DNA of 64,000 nt. Origin: Bacillota bacterium. Its GTDB lineage: Bacteria; Bacillota_I; Bacilli_A; Erysipelotrichales; Coprobacillaceae. This document shows, piece after piece, positions 45,407-54,301 of this stretch. The position numbers and the translations under genes were made by a program. Location: positions 1 through 64,000 of the forward strand of contig JAUNWT010000002.1 in the NCBI GenBank assembly GCA_030540195.1. The letters run 5' to 3'. Positions within the stretch are counted from its first letter, which is position 1; each line of letters begins with the position of its first letter. Under the pieces are notes generated by a model that worked only from the letters and a program-made list of their open reading frames with translations, was not told where the DNA came from and ran no database searches.

Positions 45407-47446
45407 TTATTTTACATCATTTTTAAAAAAGTATTCCTGACTGTTCATTTCTTTATTCTTATTTTTTACACGTTTATATTTTCCATTATTTTCTAATACA
45501 CACGCTTTTACATTGTCATGTAACATGCAATCAAACATCGTAAGTAATTTATGTTTTAATTTTTCATCTAATACCGGTGCCGCTACTTCTACACGTCTTT
45601 CTAAATTTCTCGTCATTAAATCCGCCGAAGAAATATATACCTTAGGATTGTCTTTACCAAAAATATAAATTCTTGAATGTTCTAAATATCTTCCGACAAT
45701 CGAAAGAACACGGATATTTTCAGTTGCTCCTTCAACCCCTGGTACAATACAACAAATTCCTCTTACGATCATATCGATTTTAACACCGGCTTGACTTGCT
45801 TCAATAAGTTTATCAATCATCTTTTTGCTTGTTACTGAATTGCATTTAAATCCCACATAGGCTTCTTTTCCTTGTTTAGCAAGTTCAATTTGTTCATCAA
45901 TATAATGACAAATATGACTGATCATACAATGAGGTGCTACCATTAATAGATCCGTATGATTTTCTGTTTCTCCTAAACTTAAATGATTAAAGACACCATT
46001 GATTTCTTCCCCAATTTCATATTTAGAAGTCATCAAAGAAAGATCAGTATAAAGTCTTGATGTTTTTTCATTATAGTTTCCTGTTCCTATTTGACTAATA
46101 TATTGAATGCCTTTTTCGTTTTTATATGTAATCAAACATAATTTTGAATGTACTTTTAAACCATCTAAACCATAAATAACTCGACATCCTGCTTCTTCTA
46201 AACGTTTTGACCAATCAATATTGTTTTCTTCATCAAAACGTGCTCTTAATTCAACTAAAACAACAACTTCTTTTCCGTTTTCTGCTGCTTTAATTAAAGA
46301 TTTAACAATCTTAGAATTCTTTGCTACACGATAAAGCGTCATTTTAATACTCACAACATTTTTATCATTGCTTGCTTCATCTAGAAGTCTTAAAAATGGT
46401 GACATTGATTCAAACGGATAAGAAAGTAACATATCTCTTTTCAAAATTTGTTTAATCATTGGTACCCTATTTTCTACAAGTGCATTATTTCTTGCTTCTA
46501 AACGTTTATAGAACATATTTGGACAAAGATATTTCAAACGATCTCTTAATTCTCCAACAAAGCCAAAATCAAGTGGAGAATTATTAATAAAAACTTGATT
46601 TTTCTTTAAATTCAAGAAATTCATCAACATTAAAACTTCTAATTCATCCAACCCTGGCGTCATTTCTAAACGCATTGGTGATAATTTTCGTCTTTGTTTG
46701 ATTAAATTTTCCATCATTTCTCGATAATCATCATGACCCTCTAAAGAGTGATCATCTTCATCGATATCTGCACTTCTTGTTACACGAATAAGCGCTTTTT
46801 CTTTAACTGTATACTTTGAAAAAATACGTGAAGCAAAATGTAAAATAATATCCTCAACTAAAATAAATTTTTGTGGTTGGCTAGGAAGTGCAACTAATCT
46901 TTCATCCATGGCATTTGCACATGAAATAATTCCCATCTTTCTTTTTCCTTTTTTAGATTCAAGATGTACAACCACATACATTTCTCGATTATTAATAAAA
47001 GGAAATGGTTGCCTTTTTGAAATAACTTGTGGTGAGATAAGTGGTAACAATTCTCTTTCAAAGTATTCTTCAAAATAACGTCGATCTTCTTTATTTTCAA
47101 TATCTTTATATTTAATCACTGACCAACCAGCCGTTTTTAATTCATCCATGACATTTTCATAAATACGATCTTTCTTTTTTGTTAGATAATGTGTTCTTTT
47201 TAAACACGCTTTTAACTGTTCTAAACCAGTCATTCCTGTTTTATTATCTTTTGAATCAGGATAAAACAACATTTGATCATAAAGCGATCCGATACGTACC
47301 ATAAAAAACTCATCTAAATTTGTTTGAAATATAGAAATAAAACTTAATTTTTCAGCAAGTGGCACTTGTGAATCCTTTGCCTGCATTAAAACTCGATCAT
47401 TAAACTTAAGCCATGACAGCTCTCTATTTTCTCGACATATGTTCAT
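45407..47446 (-). CDS. ppk1: Polyphosphate kinase 1
   Basis: A 679-residue PPK1 that reversibly builds polyphosphate from ATP at the membrane or nucleoid. N-domain RELSWLKFNDRVLMQAKD is diagnostic. The head domain is at about 110-310. The phospholipase D-like C1 and C2 domains have the autophosphorylated His in LKVHSKLCLI near 425 and the second catalytic His in YLEHSRIYIFG near 585. SSADLMTRNLERRVEVAAPV is the C-terminal signature. Length is typical (about 690). It is cotranscribed with pfk, with its own TATAAT promoter. Confidence 0.95.
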   Translation of the reverse strand: MNICRENRELSWLKFNDRVLMQAKDSQVPLAEKLSFISIFQTNLDEFFMVRIGSLYDQMLFYPDSKDNKTGMTGLEQLKACLKRTHYLTKKKDRIYENVMDELKTAGWSVIKYKDIENKEDRRYFEEYFERELLPLISPQVISKRQPFPFINNREMYVVVHLESKKGKRKMGIISCANAMDERLVALPSQPQKFILVEDIILHFASRIFSKYTVKEKALIRVTRSADIDEDDHSLEGHDDYREMMENLIKQRRKLSPMRLEMTPGLDELEVLMLMNFLNLKKNQVFINNSPLDFGFVGELRDRLKYLCPNMFYKRLEARNNALVENRVPMIKQILKRDMLLSYPFESMSPFLRLLDEASNDKNVVSIKMTLYRVAKNSKIVKSLIKAAENGKEVVVLVELRARFDEENNIDWSKRLEEAGCRVIYGLDGLKVHSKLCLITYKNEKGIQYISQIGTGNYNEKTSRLYTDLSLMTSKYEIGEEINGVFNHLSLGETENHTDLLMVAPHCMISHICHYIDEQIELAKQGKEAYVGFKCNSVTSKKMIDKLIEASQAGVKIDMIVRGICCIVPGVEGATENIRVLSIVGRYLEHSRIYIFGKDNPKVYISSADLMTRNLERRVEVAAPVLDEKLKHKLLTMFDCMLHDNVKACVLENNGKYKRVKNKNKEMNSQEYFFKNDVK

Positions 47447-47471
47447 TACTATTCCCCCAATGTATAAATAT

Positions 47472-47500
47472 ATTATACTCTCTTTCTTATTTTATATAAA
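47472..47500 (-). promoter_or_regulatory. Promoter of ppk1-pfk
   Basis: Minus-strand TTTATA (47495-47500), 17 bases, TATAAT (47472-47477); about 25 bases before the start, with TTGGGGGAA as ribosome-binding site. Confidence 0.55.
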
Positions 47501-47553
47501 AGCATTTTATACTTTATTCATTCCCCCATCTATCAAGTTTATGTTAAATAAAC

Positions 47554-47576
47554 AAAAAAAAGACCAAATGGTCTTC
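47554..47576 (-). terminator. Terminator of the candidate small RNA
   Basis: Minus-strand AAGACC/GGTCTT stem, ATTT loop, eight T. Confidence 0.7.
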
Positions 47577-47666
47577 AAATAAATTCTACAAGTCTTGTAC
47601 AAATTTCAGAATGTTGTTGTCAAAAAAATATTTAAGGAAGAAAAACCTGTTCATGACTTGTCTACG
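47554..47666 (-). ncRNA. Candidate small RNA of about 113 nt (promoter and terminator bounded)
   Basis: In the 360 bases between malQ and ppk1, a clear promoter (47673-47700) is followed after about 90 bases by a hairpin with AAGACC/GGTCTT arms and eight T (47554-47576). In the transcript ACAAGTC near the 5' end can pair with GACTTGT shortly before the terminator, closing a long-range stem. A 22-codon frame (47586-47654) exists, but it has no Shine-Dalgarno and is rich in Phe; I regard it as incidental. It could also be an attenuated leader of ppk1, which has its own promoter further on. I recognise no known RNA family. Confidence 0.5.
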
Positions 47667-47672
47667 TTTCCT

Positions 47673-47700
47673 ATTATATTTTTTCTTAAATAAAAATCAA
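47673..47700 (-). promoter_or_regulatory. Promoter of the candidate small RNA
   Basis: Minus-strand TTGATT (47695-47700), 16 bases, TATAAT (47673-47678), placed downstream of the malQ terminator. Confidence 0.65.
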
Positions 47701-47752
47701 TTTATTCTTATCAAAAACAAAAATAAAAGCGATTACATTGTTGAAAAATAGA

Positions 47753-47779
47753 AAAAAACCGCTTTTAATGCGGTTTTTT
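47753..47779 (-). terminator. Terminator after malQ
   Basis: AAAAAACCGC/GCGGTTTTTT arms with a seven-base loop; strong T-run on the minus strand. Confidence 0.8.
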
Positions 47780-47806
47780 AGGCTTTTTAAAAAATAAATA
47801 TGGTAT

Positions 47807-49273
47807 TTATCTTTTAGATTTATCAATCATTTTCTTAATATCTTCTAGCTTCTTTTTATAATCATCAAAAGATGTTAAACGATAAGACCAATTATAAGAA
47901 CCTACTGTTCCAGGAAGATTGACACGTGCTTCTTTTCCATAGCCAAGTAAATCTTGAAGCGGGAGCATCGCAATCAAAGCATCACATTCAAACGCATAAC
48001 TTAAAATAGAGTGTACGACATCTGCTCCTTTATAACCTAAAGATATCATCACATTTTTTATAAATTCTTTATCTTCTAATTCATCATACCATTGTTTTAA
48101 AGGTGCATTGTCATGTGTTCCCGTATAAACAACACATTGTTTAGGAATTTTATATTTAACTTTTCTTTCATCTTCCCCAAATGAAAATTGCATAACTTTC
48201 ATGCCAAGTAAATGATAATGATCACGTAATTCATGTACTTGTGGCCTTAATTCTCCCAAATCTTCAACAATCATATTTAATTCAGGGAGTTGTTTGTAAA
48301 CAGAGTCTAAGAAATGATAGCTTGGTCCTTCAATCCATTTTCCTTCCCTTGCGGTTTCACTTCCATAAGGAACTGACCAATACGTATCAAAAGCTCTAAA
48401 ATGATCGACACGTAAAATATCAAAAATTTCATTATTCCATTTTAATCTTTTGATCCAAAAATTATATCTTGTTTTCTTTAAATAATCCCAATTATAAAGA
48501 GGATGTCCCCATAATTGACCATCCGCCGAAAAATAATCAGGTGATGCCCCAGAAATATAAAGAGGATAATTATCTTTTCCTAATTGAAAACATTTACGAT
48601 ATTCATAAACATCCGCTGAATCATTTCCTACATATAGTGGAAGATCTCCCATAATGGAAACACCTTTTTCATGAGCATGTATTTTTAATAAATTAAATTG
48701 TTTAACAAAAATATATTGTAAGAATTGAATATAGGCAATTTCATCTTCCAATCCTGCATTACTTCCACTTACTTTTTGATCTTCTTCATTCCAATCTGCC
48801 CAAGGCAATCCATCATTGGCTTGATTCAATGCCATAAAACGGGCATATCTTTTTAACCAAAATGTTCCTTTAACAAAGGTACGATATTCTTTTTTGAGTT
48901 CTTTATTCTTTAGAAAAGCAAGATATGCTTTTCTTAAATATTTATCTTTAAAAAGACGTACCCGTTTATAATCAACTTTTGGATAATCTTCTAAATATGA
49001 AGGTACTTCTTCTAATAAATGCCATTCTTGTAATAAATCTAAAGAAATATAGATTTCATCTCCCGCAAATGAAGAATAAGGTGTATAGGGTGAATTTCCT
49101 GAACTTGAAGGATTGAGTGGTAATATTTGCCAGATAGAAAAACCTGCTTTCGCGCTTAAATCAATAAATTCATAGGCGCTTTTTCCTAAATCACCAATAC
49201 CATGACGACTAGGTAAGCTAAATAATGGTAACAAAACACCTGCTTGTCTTTGTTTTAAACTTTTTAATTCCAT
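47807..49273 (-). CDS. malQ: 4-alpha-glucanotransferase
   Basis: A 488-residue GH77 amylomaltase that disproportionates maltodextrins. It starts RQAGVLLPLFSLPSRHGIGDLG, and SFAGDEIYISLDLL and MGDLPLYVGNDSADVY follow. The nucleophile Asp is in ILRVDHFRAF near 280, the acid/base Glu in MIVEDLG near 327, and the third acid is in YTGTHDNAPLKQW near 378. SVPYGSETAREGKWIEGP is conserved. Length is typical of the short bacterial form. Monocistronic, with no glycogen or maltose genes next to it. Confidence 0.96.
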   Translation of the reverse strand: MELKSLKQRQAGVLLPLFSLPSRHGIGDLGKSAYEFIDLSAKAGFSIWQILPLNPSSSGNSPYTPYSSFAGDEIYISLDLLQEWHLLEEVPSYLEDYPKVDYKRVRLFKDKYLRKAYLAFLKNKELKKEYRTFVKGTFWLKRYARFMALNQANDGLPWADWNEEDQKVSGSNAGLEDEIAYIQFLQYIFVKQFNLLKIHAHEKGVSIMGDLPLYVGNDSADVYEYRKCFQLGKDNYPLYISGASPDYFSADGQLWGHPLYNWDYLKKTRYNFWIKRLKWNNEIFDILRVDHFRAFDTYWSVPYGSETAREGKWIEGPSYHFLDSVYKQLPELNMIVEDLGELRPQVHELRDHYHLLGMKVMQFSFGEDERKVKYKIPKQCVVYTGTHDNAPLKQWYDELEDKEFIKNVMISLGYKGADVVHSILSYAFECDALIAMLPLQDLLGYGKEARVNLPGTVGSYNWSYRLTSFDDYKKKLEDIKKMIDKSKR

Positions 49274-49325
49274 AATGAAACTCCTTACATTTGTAATCTT
49301 CTTTCATTTTATCATTTTAAGTTAT

Positions 49326-49350
49326 AAAAAAAAAGACGATTGCTCGTCTT
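49326..49350 (-). terminator. Terminator after ileS
   Basis: Minus-strand AAGACGA/TCGTCTT stem with a GCAA (GNRA) tetraloop and a long T-tract. Confidence 0.85.
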
Positions 49351-52089
49351 TTATTCAGCTACACGGTGAGCTACGCTTGCACAACGTGAACATAATTCAC
49401 CATTCATTTCATCTTCATCAAAATAGTTCCAACATCTTGGACATTGTACACCATTGAATTTTTCAACTTTGATGTAGCTTGTTTCATATTCTTCTAAAGT
49501 TGTATCATCCACTAATTCAACTTTCGCAACAATGAATAATTGTTTTAAATCATCTTTTAAGTTAGCGATATCTTTATATTCATCTTTTAAAGATAATGTT
49601 ACTTTTGTTTCCATGTTCGATTTAATTAATTTTTCATTTCTTAAACCTTCCATAGATTTTAAGACATCTTTTCTTACTTCCATAAATTTAGAGAAATAAG
49701 CTAAAACTTCTTCTTCATTTTCAATATCAAATAATTCATATTTTGGTTCTAAGAAGATAGATTCTGCTTTAGTTTCATCACAATGGAAATGATCATGTAA
49801 TTCTTCAGCTGTAAATACAAGTACTGTTGATAATAATTTCATCATTGTTTTTGCATGATGATATAAAACAGTTTGAACTTGTCTTCTACGTGGAGAATTT
49901 GCATCTTCAATGTATAAGATATCTTTTGTGAAATCCATATAGAATGAACTTAAAGTATTTGTAAAGTAATTTAAGATTTCTTGGTTTGCTGTTGCAAAAT
50001 CATAGTTTGCATAAGCTTCATCATAAGCTTTCATTAATTCATTTAATTTAGCTAACATATATTGATCAACACCAGGTAAATCTTTGATTTCTACTAAATC
50101 ACTTGCTTTAAAATCATTTAAGTTACCTAATACGAATCTCATTGTATTACGGATCTTACGGTATCCTTCAGCCACTTGTTTCATGATTTCATCAGAAATA
50201 CGAACATCTTGTTGATAAGCAACAGAAGTAGCCCATAATCTTACGATATCAGCACCATATTGGTTAACAAGTTTAATAGGATCTACGGTATTTCCTAAAG
50301 ACTTAGACATTTTATTTCCTTTACCATCTAATACGAAACCATGTGATAAGACAGTTTTATAAGGAGCTTTACCATGAGCAGCGACACCAATAATTAATGA
50401 TGAGTTGAACCATCCACGATATTGGTCACTACCTTCAAAGTAAAGATCTACTGGATAATTAAATCCTCTTTCTACCATCACACCTGTATGTGAACTTCCT
50501 GAGTCAAACCATACATCCATGATATCTTTTTCTTTTTTGAAGATACCATTTGGTGAATGTTCATTTGTATATCCTTCAGGTAATAAATCTTTTTCATCTC
50601 TTTCAAACCAAACATTTGATCCATGTTCTCTAAATAATTCAGAAATATGATCAAATACTTCTTGTTCAATAATTGGAGTTCCGTCTTCACAATAGAAAAT
50701 AGGAATTGGTACACCCCAAGTACGTTGACGTGAAATACACCAGTCTCCACGATCTCTAATCATGTTATAGATTCTAATGTGTCCCCATTCATTTAACCAG
50801 TTAACATTATCAATTTCACTTAATAATTTATCTCTGATCTTATCTAATGAACAGAACCATTGATCAGTTGCTCTAAAGATAATAGGTTTTTTAGTACGCC
50901 AATCATGTGGGTAACTGTGTGTGATGAATTCAAGTTTTAATAAAGCTCCAATTTCATCTAATTTCATAGTAACAGTTTTATTTGCGTCATCTACATATTG
51001 ACCTGCTAACCATTCACCACAATCTTCCATCATGCAACCATGTTCATCAACGTTACAATAAGCTGGTAAGTTATATTTTTGACCTACAAAGAAGTCGTCT
51101 GCCCCAAATCCAGGTGCAGTATGAACGCATCCAGTACCAGAATCAGCAGTAACATGATCTCCTAAGATAACTAATGATTCTCTATCATATAATGGATGTT
51201 GACATGTGATGTATTCTAATTCAGATCCTTTATAATGATTAACAACTTTGTAATCTGTAATTTCAAATTTAGCCATTAATTCATCAACTAAAGTATCTAA
51301 GACAATTAATTTTCCTTTTTCTGTTTCTACTAAAGCATAGTTATAAGAAGCATTTAAACAGATTGCTAAGTTAGCAGGAATTGTCCAAGGAGTTGTTGTC
51401 CAAATAACAAAATTAACATCGTTATCTAAAATTCCTTTACCATCTTTAACTTGGAATTTAACAAAGATAGTTGGAGATTTGATATCATGATATTCAACTT
51501 CAGCTTCAGCTAAAGCGGATTCACTTGATGGTGACCAATATACTGGTTTTAATCCTTTAAAAATTAATCCATCCATCGCCATTTTAGCAAATACTTCGAT
51601 TTGTCTTGCTTCAAATTCATGTTGTAATGTTAAATATGGATGTTTGTAATCCGCAAATGTTCCCATACGGATAAGTTGTGCCATTTGTTTATTTACTTGT
51701 TCATGTGCATAAGCATCACATTTTTCTCTAAATTTAGCTGTTGGCATTTCTTTACGGTTAACACCTAATTTTTGAATAGCATTTTCAATTGGTAAACCAT
51801 GTGTATCCCATCCAGGAATATAAGGTGTATAGAAACCATTCATATTTTTATAACGACAAATAACGTCTTTGATGACTTTGTTTAACATATGTCCCATATG
51901 CATATTTCCATTTGCATAAGGAGGACCATCATGGAAGACAAAGCTGTCTTTTCCTTCATTTTGTTGGATAACTTTGTTATACATGTCATTTTCTTGCCAA
52001 CGTTCTACATATTTAGGTTCTTTTTTTGGTAAGTTTCCACGCATTTCAAAGTCAGTTTTTGGCATTAATAATGTGTCTTTGTAATTCAT
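49351..52089 (-). CDS. ileS: Isoleucyl-tRNA synthetase
   Basis: I start at 52089 (MNYKDTLLMPKTDF, 912 residues) with GAGAGG ten bases upstream; a longer frame runs into the T-box terminator. It is a class I synthetase. The HIGH motif appears as PYANGNMHMGHML near 57-69 and KMSKS as GNKMSKSLGN near 590. The CP1 editing domain has TTPWTIPANLAI and GTGCVHTAPGFGADDF. The C-terminal zinc site is CPRCWNYF and CSRC at about 885-907. This is the bacterial short type of Bacillus. Expression is under a T-box reading AUC. Confidence 0.97.
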   Translation of the reverse strand: MNYKDTLLMPKTDFEMRGNLPKKEPKYVERWQENDMYNKVIQQNEGKDSFVFHDGPPYANGNMHMGHMLNKVIKDVICRYKNMNGFYTPYIPGWDTHGLPIENAIQKLGVNRKEMPTAKFREKCDAYAHEQVNKQMAQLIRMGTFADYKHPYLTLQHEFEARQIEVFAKMAMDGLIFKGLKPVYWSPSSESALAEAEVEYHDIKSPTIFVKFQVKDGKGILDNDVNFVIWTTTPWTIPANLAICLNASYNYALVETEKGKLIVLDTLVDELMAKFEITDYKVVNHYKGSELEYITCQHPLYDRESLVILGDHVTADSGTGCVHTAPGFGADDFFVGQKYNLPAYCNVDEHGCMMEDCGEWLAGQYVDDANKTVTMKLDEIGALLKLEFITHSYPHDWRTKKPIIFRATDQWFCSLDKIRDKLLSEIDNVNWLNEWGHIRIYNMIRDRGDWCISRQRTWGVPIPIFYCEDGTPIIEQEVFDHISELFREHGSNVWFERDEKDLLPEGYTNEHSPNGIFKKEKDIMDVWFDSGSSHTGVMVERGFNYPVDLYFEGSDQYRGWFNSSLIIGVAAHGKAPYKTVLSHGFVLDGKGNKMSKSLGNTVDPIKLVNQYGADIVRLWATSVAYQQDVRISDEIMKQVAEGYRKIRNTMRFVLGNLNDFKASDLVEIKDLPGVDQYMLAKLNELMKAYDEAYANYDFATANQEILNYFTNTLSSFYMDFTKDILYIEDANSPRRRQVQTVLYHHAKTMMKLLSTVLVFTAEELHDHFHCDETKAESIFLEPKYELFDIENEEEVLAYFSKFMEVRKDVLKSMEGLRNEKLIKSNMETKVTLSLKDEYKDIANLKDDLKQLFIVAKVELVDDTTLEEYETSYIKVEKFNGVQCPRCWNYFDEDEMNGELCSRCASVAHRVAE

Positions 52090-52113
52090 TTTTTCTTTCC
52101 TCTCTTTAAAAAT

Positions 52114-52295
52114 AAAAAAACACATCATCCTAAGGACGATGTGATCGCGGTACCACCTTAATTCGTATTTTCATACGCTCTTGAAATCTTAACGCGATTA
52201 ACGTCACCTTCTACTTAATTCAAAGGGCTACTCCAGAGTGATACATTATAATCTTTGTTACTGATTTTCACCAACCATCAGCTCTCTTAAAACTC
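52114..52295 (-). ncRNA. T-box leader (tRNA-Ile sensing) of ileS
   Basis: Minus-strand T-box core AAGGTGGTACCGCG (52146-52159) is followed by a terminator of CACATCGTCC and GGATGATGTG arms and seven T (52114-52143). Stem I lies upstream, and TGTATCACTCTGG offers AUC (52240-52242) as specifier, as expected for ileS. The leader starts only a few bases after the divIVA stop codon, so it is unusually tightly packed. Confidence 0.92.
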
Positions 52296-52297
52296 TA

Positions 52298-52303
52298 ATT
52301 ATA
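52298..52303 (-). promoter_or_regulatory. -10 box for the ileS T-box, overlapping the divIVA stop
   Basis: TATAAT on the minus strand includes the TAA stop of divIVA; transcription would begin near 52291, just at stem I. The -35 position (TAAATA) is poor. Confidence 0.45.
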
Positions 52304-52739
52304 AACTGTCTCCTTCATCGTATTTATCTTCATTAATTAAATTATAAACTTCTGATTGGTCAATAGACTCAAGGATATCTTTTGACATTTTTTCGACCGA
52401 AGCTCTAAATTTAACAGCTTGCGCTTTAAAGTCACTCATTTCATCTGATAATGAACGAACATACTCTAGCGATTCGCTCAGTATCATATTAGCATTCTTT
52501 TTCGCTTTGTCAATAAGTTCACTCGCTTCTTTTAGGGCAAGACGCGCAATTTCTTCATTTGTTTGTTCTTGGATGTTCACTCGATGCTGTAATAAGGACT
52601 TTTGTTTTTCTAAATGTTCATAGTCTTCTTTTAATTTATTTATTTGCTCATTTAAAGATTTGATTTCTCGGTCTTTTTGATCCATTAAATCATCGACCTG
52701 TTCTTTATTATAACCAAATAATTGTTTTTTTAATGGCAT
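52299..52739 (-). CDS. divIVA: Cell division initiation / polar protein DivIVA
   Basis: I choose 52739 (MPLKKQLFGYNKEQVDDLMDQ, 146 residues), with GGGGAG 8 bases upstream; the longer frame lies in the end of ylmH. The N-terminal domain, with FGYNKEQVDDLM, replaces the usual FRGYDxxEVDxFL lipid-binding pattern. Two coiled-coil stretches follow (about 22-60 and 70-130). DivIVA marks negatively curved membrane at poles and septa. It is slightly short and has a diverged N-terminus, but context (sepF, ylmH, ileS) makes the call safe. Confidence 0.88.
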   Translation of the reverse strand: MPLKKQLFGYNKEQVDDLMDQKDREIKSLNEQINKLKEDYEHLEKQKSLLQHRVNIQEQTNEEIARLALKEASELIDKAKKNANMILSESLEYVRSLSDEMSDFKAQAVKFRASVEKMSKDILESIDQSEVYNLINEDKYDEGDSL

Positions 52740-52752
52740 CTTGTTCACTCCC

Positions 52753-53508
52753 CTACTTATAAAAATATCCTTCAACCACATAGTTATCTGAACGTGTTTG
52801 CTTGTTACAATCAACAAACATCACTCTTCCATGCTTTTTGAATGATATTATGTCTTTATTATTACACAAATAATTTATTTGTTCAACCGGTTTGTGATTA
52901 ACTTTTACGTGGCCAGCACGAATAAATTCGGCTGCTTTTTGTCTTGATATTTTATAGAAAGAAGAGATGATCTTATCAAGTCTCATCGAAGAAACAATAA
53001 AGGATTTGATGATATATTCATTCTTTACTTCTATTTCTTCTTGACACTCTGTAAGTTTTACCTTACTTCTTTTAATCATTTTAAGTTCATCTTTTAAATA
53101 TTCATAAATATGACGATCAACCGCTAAATAAAACTCTTTATCTTTTTCAACAATATCGCCAAATAATTCTCTTTTGATACCTAAAGACATCAAAGCTCCC
53201 AAGATATCTCGATGACTTAATTTTTCAAAGTTTTTAGCATAAATGATTTTACAAACCACAATTTCAAAATCACTTTCTTCAATTTCATAAAAATCTGGAG
53301 CAATAATCATTCTTTTACTTTCACTATTTAAAAATCCACCCTGTTCTTTTATTTGAATGTCACCATGACCGATAACACTTCTTACAATTGATTGATGATA
53401 AGGATCTAAAAAAGAAGTTAAAATAAGTCTTTGTTTATAATCTACTTGATCTTTATAATCCAAGATTTTTTTAACAAAGACTTCTTCCCCTTTAAAATGT
53501 TCTAACAT
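52753..53508 (-). CDS. ylmH: S4-domain RNA-binding protein YlmH
   Basis: A 251-residue protein. The N-terminal half matches YlmH (HFKGEEVFVKKILDYKDQVDYKQRLILTSFLDPYH), and the C-terminal S4 domain has MRLDKIISSFYKISRQKAAEFIRAGHVKVNHKPVEQ. YlmH is linked to division genes and acts as a ribosome-rescue/quality-control factor on stalled 50S subunits. The start ATG at 53508 has no Shine-Dalgarno; it lies four bases after the U-tract of the terminator behind sepF. Homology with the family N-terminus still favours this start. Confidence 0.9.
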   Translation of the reverse strand: MLEHFKGEEVFVKKILDYKDQVDYKQRLILTSFLDPYHQSIVRSVIGHGDIQIKEQGGFLNSESKRMIIAPDFYEIEESDFEIVVCKIIYAKNFEKLSHRDILGALMSLGIKRELFGDIVEKDKEFYLAVDRHIYEYLKDELKMIKRSKVKLTECQEEIEVKNEYIIKSFIVSSMRLDKIISSFYKISRQKAAEFIRAGHVKVNHKPVEQINYLCNNKDIISFKKHGRVMFVDCNKQTRSDNYVVEGYFYK

Positions 53509-53512
53509 ATTA

Positions 53513-53537
53513 AAAAAGTATGGAAACCATACTTTTT
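53513..53537 (-). terminator. Terminator between sepF and ylmH
   Basis: Minus-strand AAAAAGTATGG/CCATACTTTTT with a three-base loop and T-run, overlapping the sepF stop and ending next to the ylmH start codon. Confidence 0.65.
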
Positions 53538-53967
53538 AATCTTCTTGTTCATCTTCATCTAAATCAATTGTACCAGCAACAGATATATTACGAGGTGTAC
53601 ATAAGAAAATCTTTGGACCAATTCTTTGAATATCTCCTTCGATTGCATAAATAACACCACTTAAGAAATCTACTACACGTTTTGCTTGATCTTTTTGTAA
53701 ACGATGTAAATTTACAACAGTTGCTTTTTTAGTTTTTAAATAGTTCGCAATATCTTGAGTTTCTCCGAATGAACGTGGTTCAAATAAAACTAAATGACTA
53801 TCTTTATTCATATTTAATGATTTAACAGCTTCACTTGTTTTAGAGAACTTGGCTTGTTCAAATAAGCTTGTTTTTGGTTCTGTATCAACCTCTACAGCAT
53901 CATATTCTTCAACCACATCTTCTCCATCGCCATCTTCATCAAAAAACCATTTTTTTACTTTATCCAT
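53536..53967 (-). CDS. sepF: Cell division protein SepF
   Basis: I start at 53967 ([17 protein letters not shown], 143 residues) with AAAGGAGG upstream. SepF is an alternative FtsZ membrane anchor and ring organiser. The N-terminal amphipathic helix MDKVKKWFF is followed by an acidic linker and the SepF core (about 55-135) with [55 protein letters not shown] and FLCTPRNI. Its partner FtsZ is encoded 30 kb away. Length is typical. Confidence 0.95.
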   Translation of the reverse strand: MDKVKKWFFDEDGDGEDVVEEYDAVEVDTEPKTSLFEQAKFSKTSEAVKSLNMNKDSHLVLFEPRSFGETQDIANYLKTKKATVVNLHRLQKDQAKRVVDFLSGVIYAIEGDIQRIGPKIFLCTPRNISVAGTIDLDEDEQED

Positions 53968-54033
53968 GAAGTCGTCCTCCTTTGATTTCTCCCCCATTAT
54001 ATCATACATTTCTCTTTAATCAAAGCAAACGTA

Positions 54034-54276
54034 CTAATCATGTTCAATATTTACTAAAATAACGTCTCCTTTTAAGGAAACCACACATTGAATAGGAATC
54101 ACGATAACTGGCGGTTCTTTAAAAAAACAAAGAAAATGGAAAAAATTAATTTTTTCCACAATCAATGCTTGAATACATCTTTGACACCAATCCACTTCAA
54201 TATCTGCAATATAGCCAATCTTTCTTCCATCATAAACATTAATGACATCTTTTGATTGTAAAGAAACAAGTCGCAT
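54034..54276 (-). CDS. ylmC: YlmC/YmxH-family PRC-barrel protein
   Basis: An 80-residue protein of the YlmC/YmxH family, a small PRC-barrel-like domain common in spore formers next to sigG. MRLVSLQSKDVINVYDGRKIGYIADIEVDW is the conserved opening, and EPPVIVIPIQCVVSLKGDVILV closes the barrel. The middle FFHFLCFFK is more aromatic than usual. Function is unknown; the family is annotated as sporulation protein because of context. It sits 25 bases after sigG. Confidence 0.85.
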   Translation of the reverse strand: MRLVSLQSKDVINVYDGRKIGYIADIEVDWCQRCIQALIVEKINFFHFLCFFKEPPVIVIPIQCVVSLKGDVILVNIEHD

Positions 54277-54301
54277 TTTATCACCTGTATAAAAATATGC
54301 T

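Noticed and set aside
47586-47654. 22-codon frame inside the candidate small RNA
   Set aside because: No Shine-Dalgarno, phenylalanine-rich composition as expected from T-runs, no similarity recognised.
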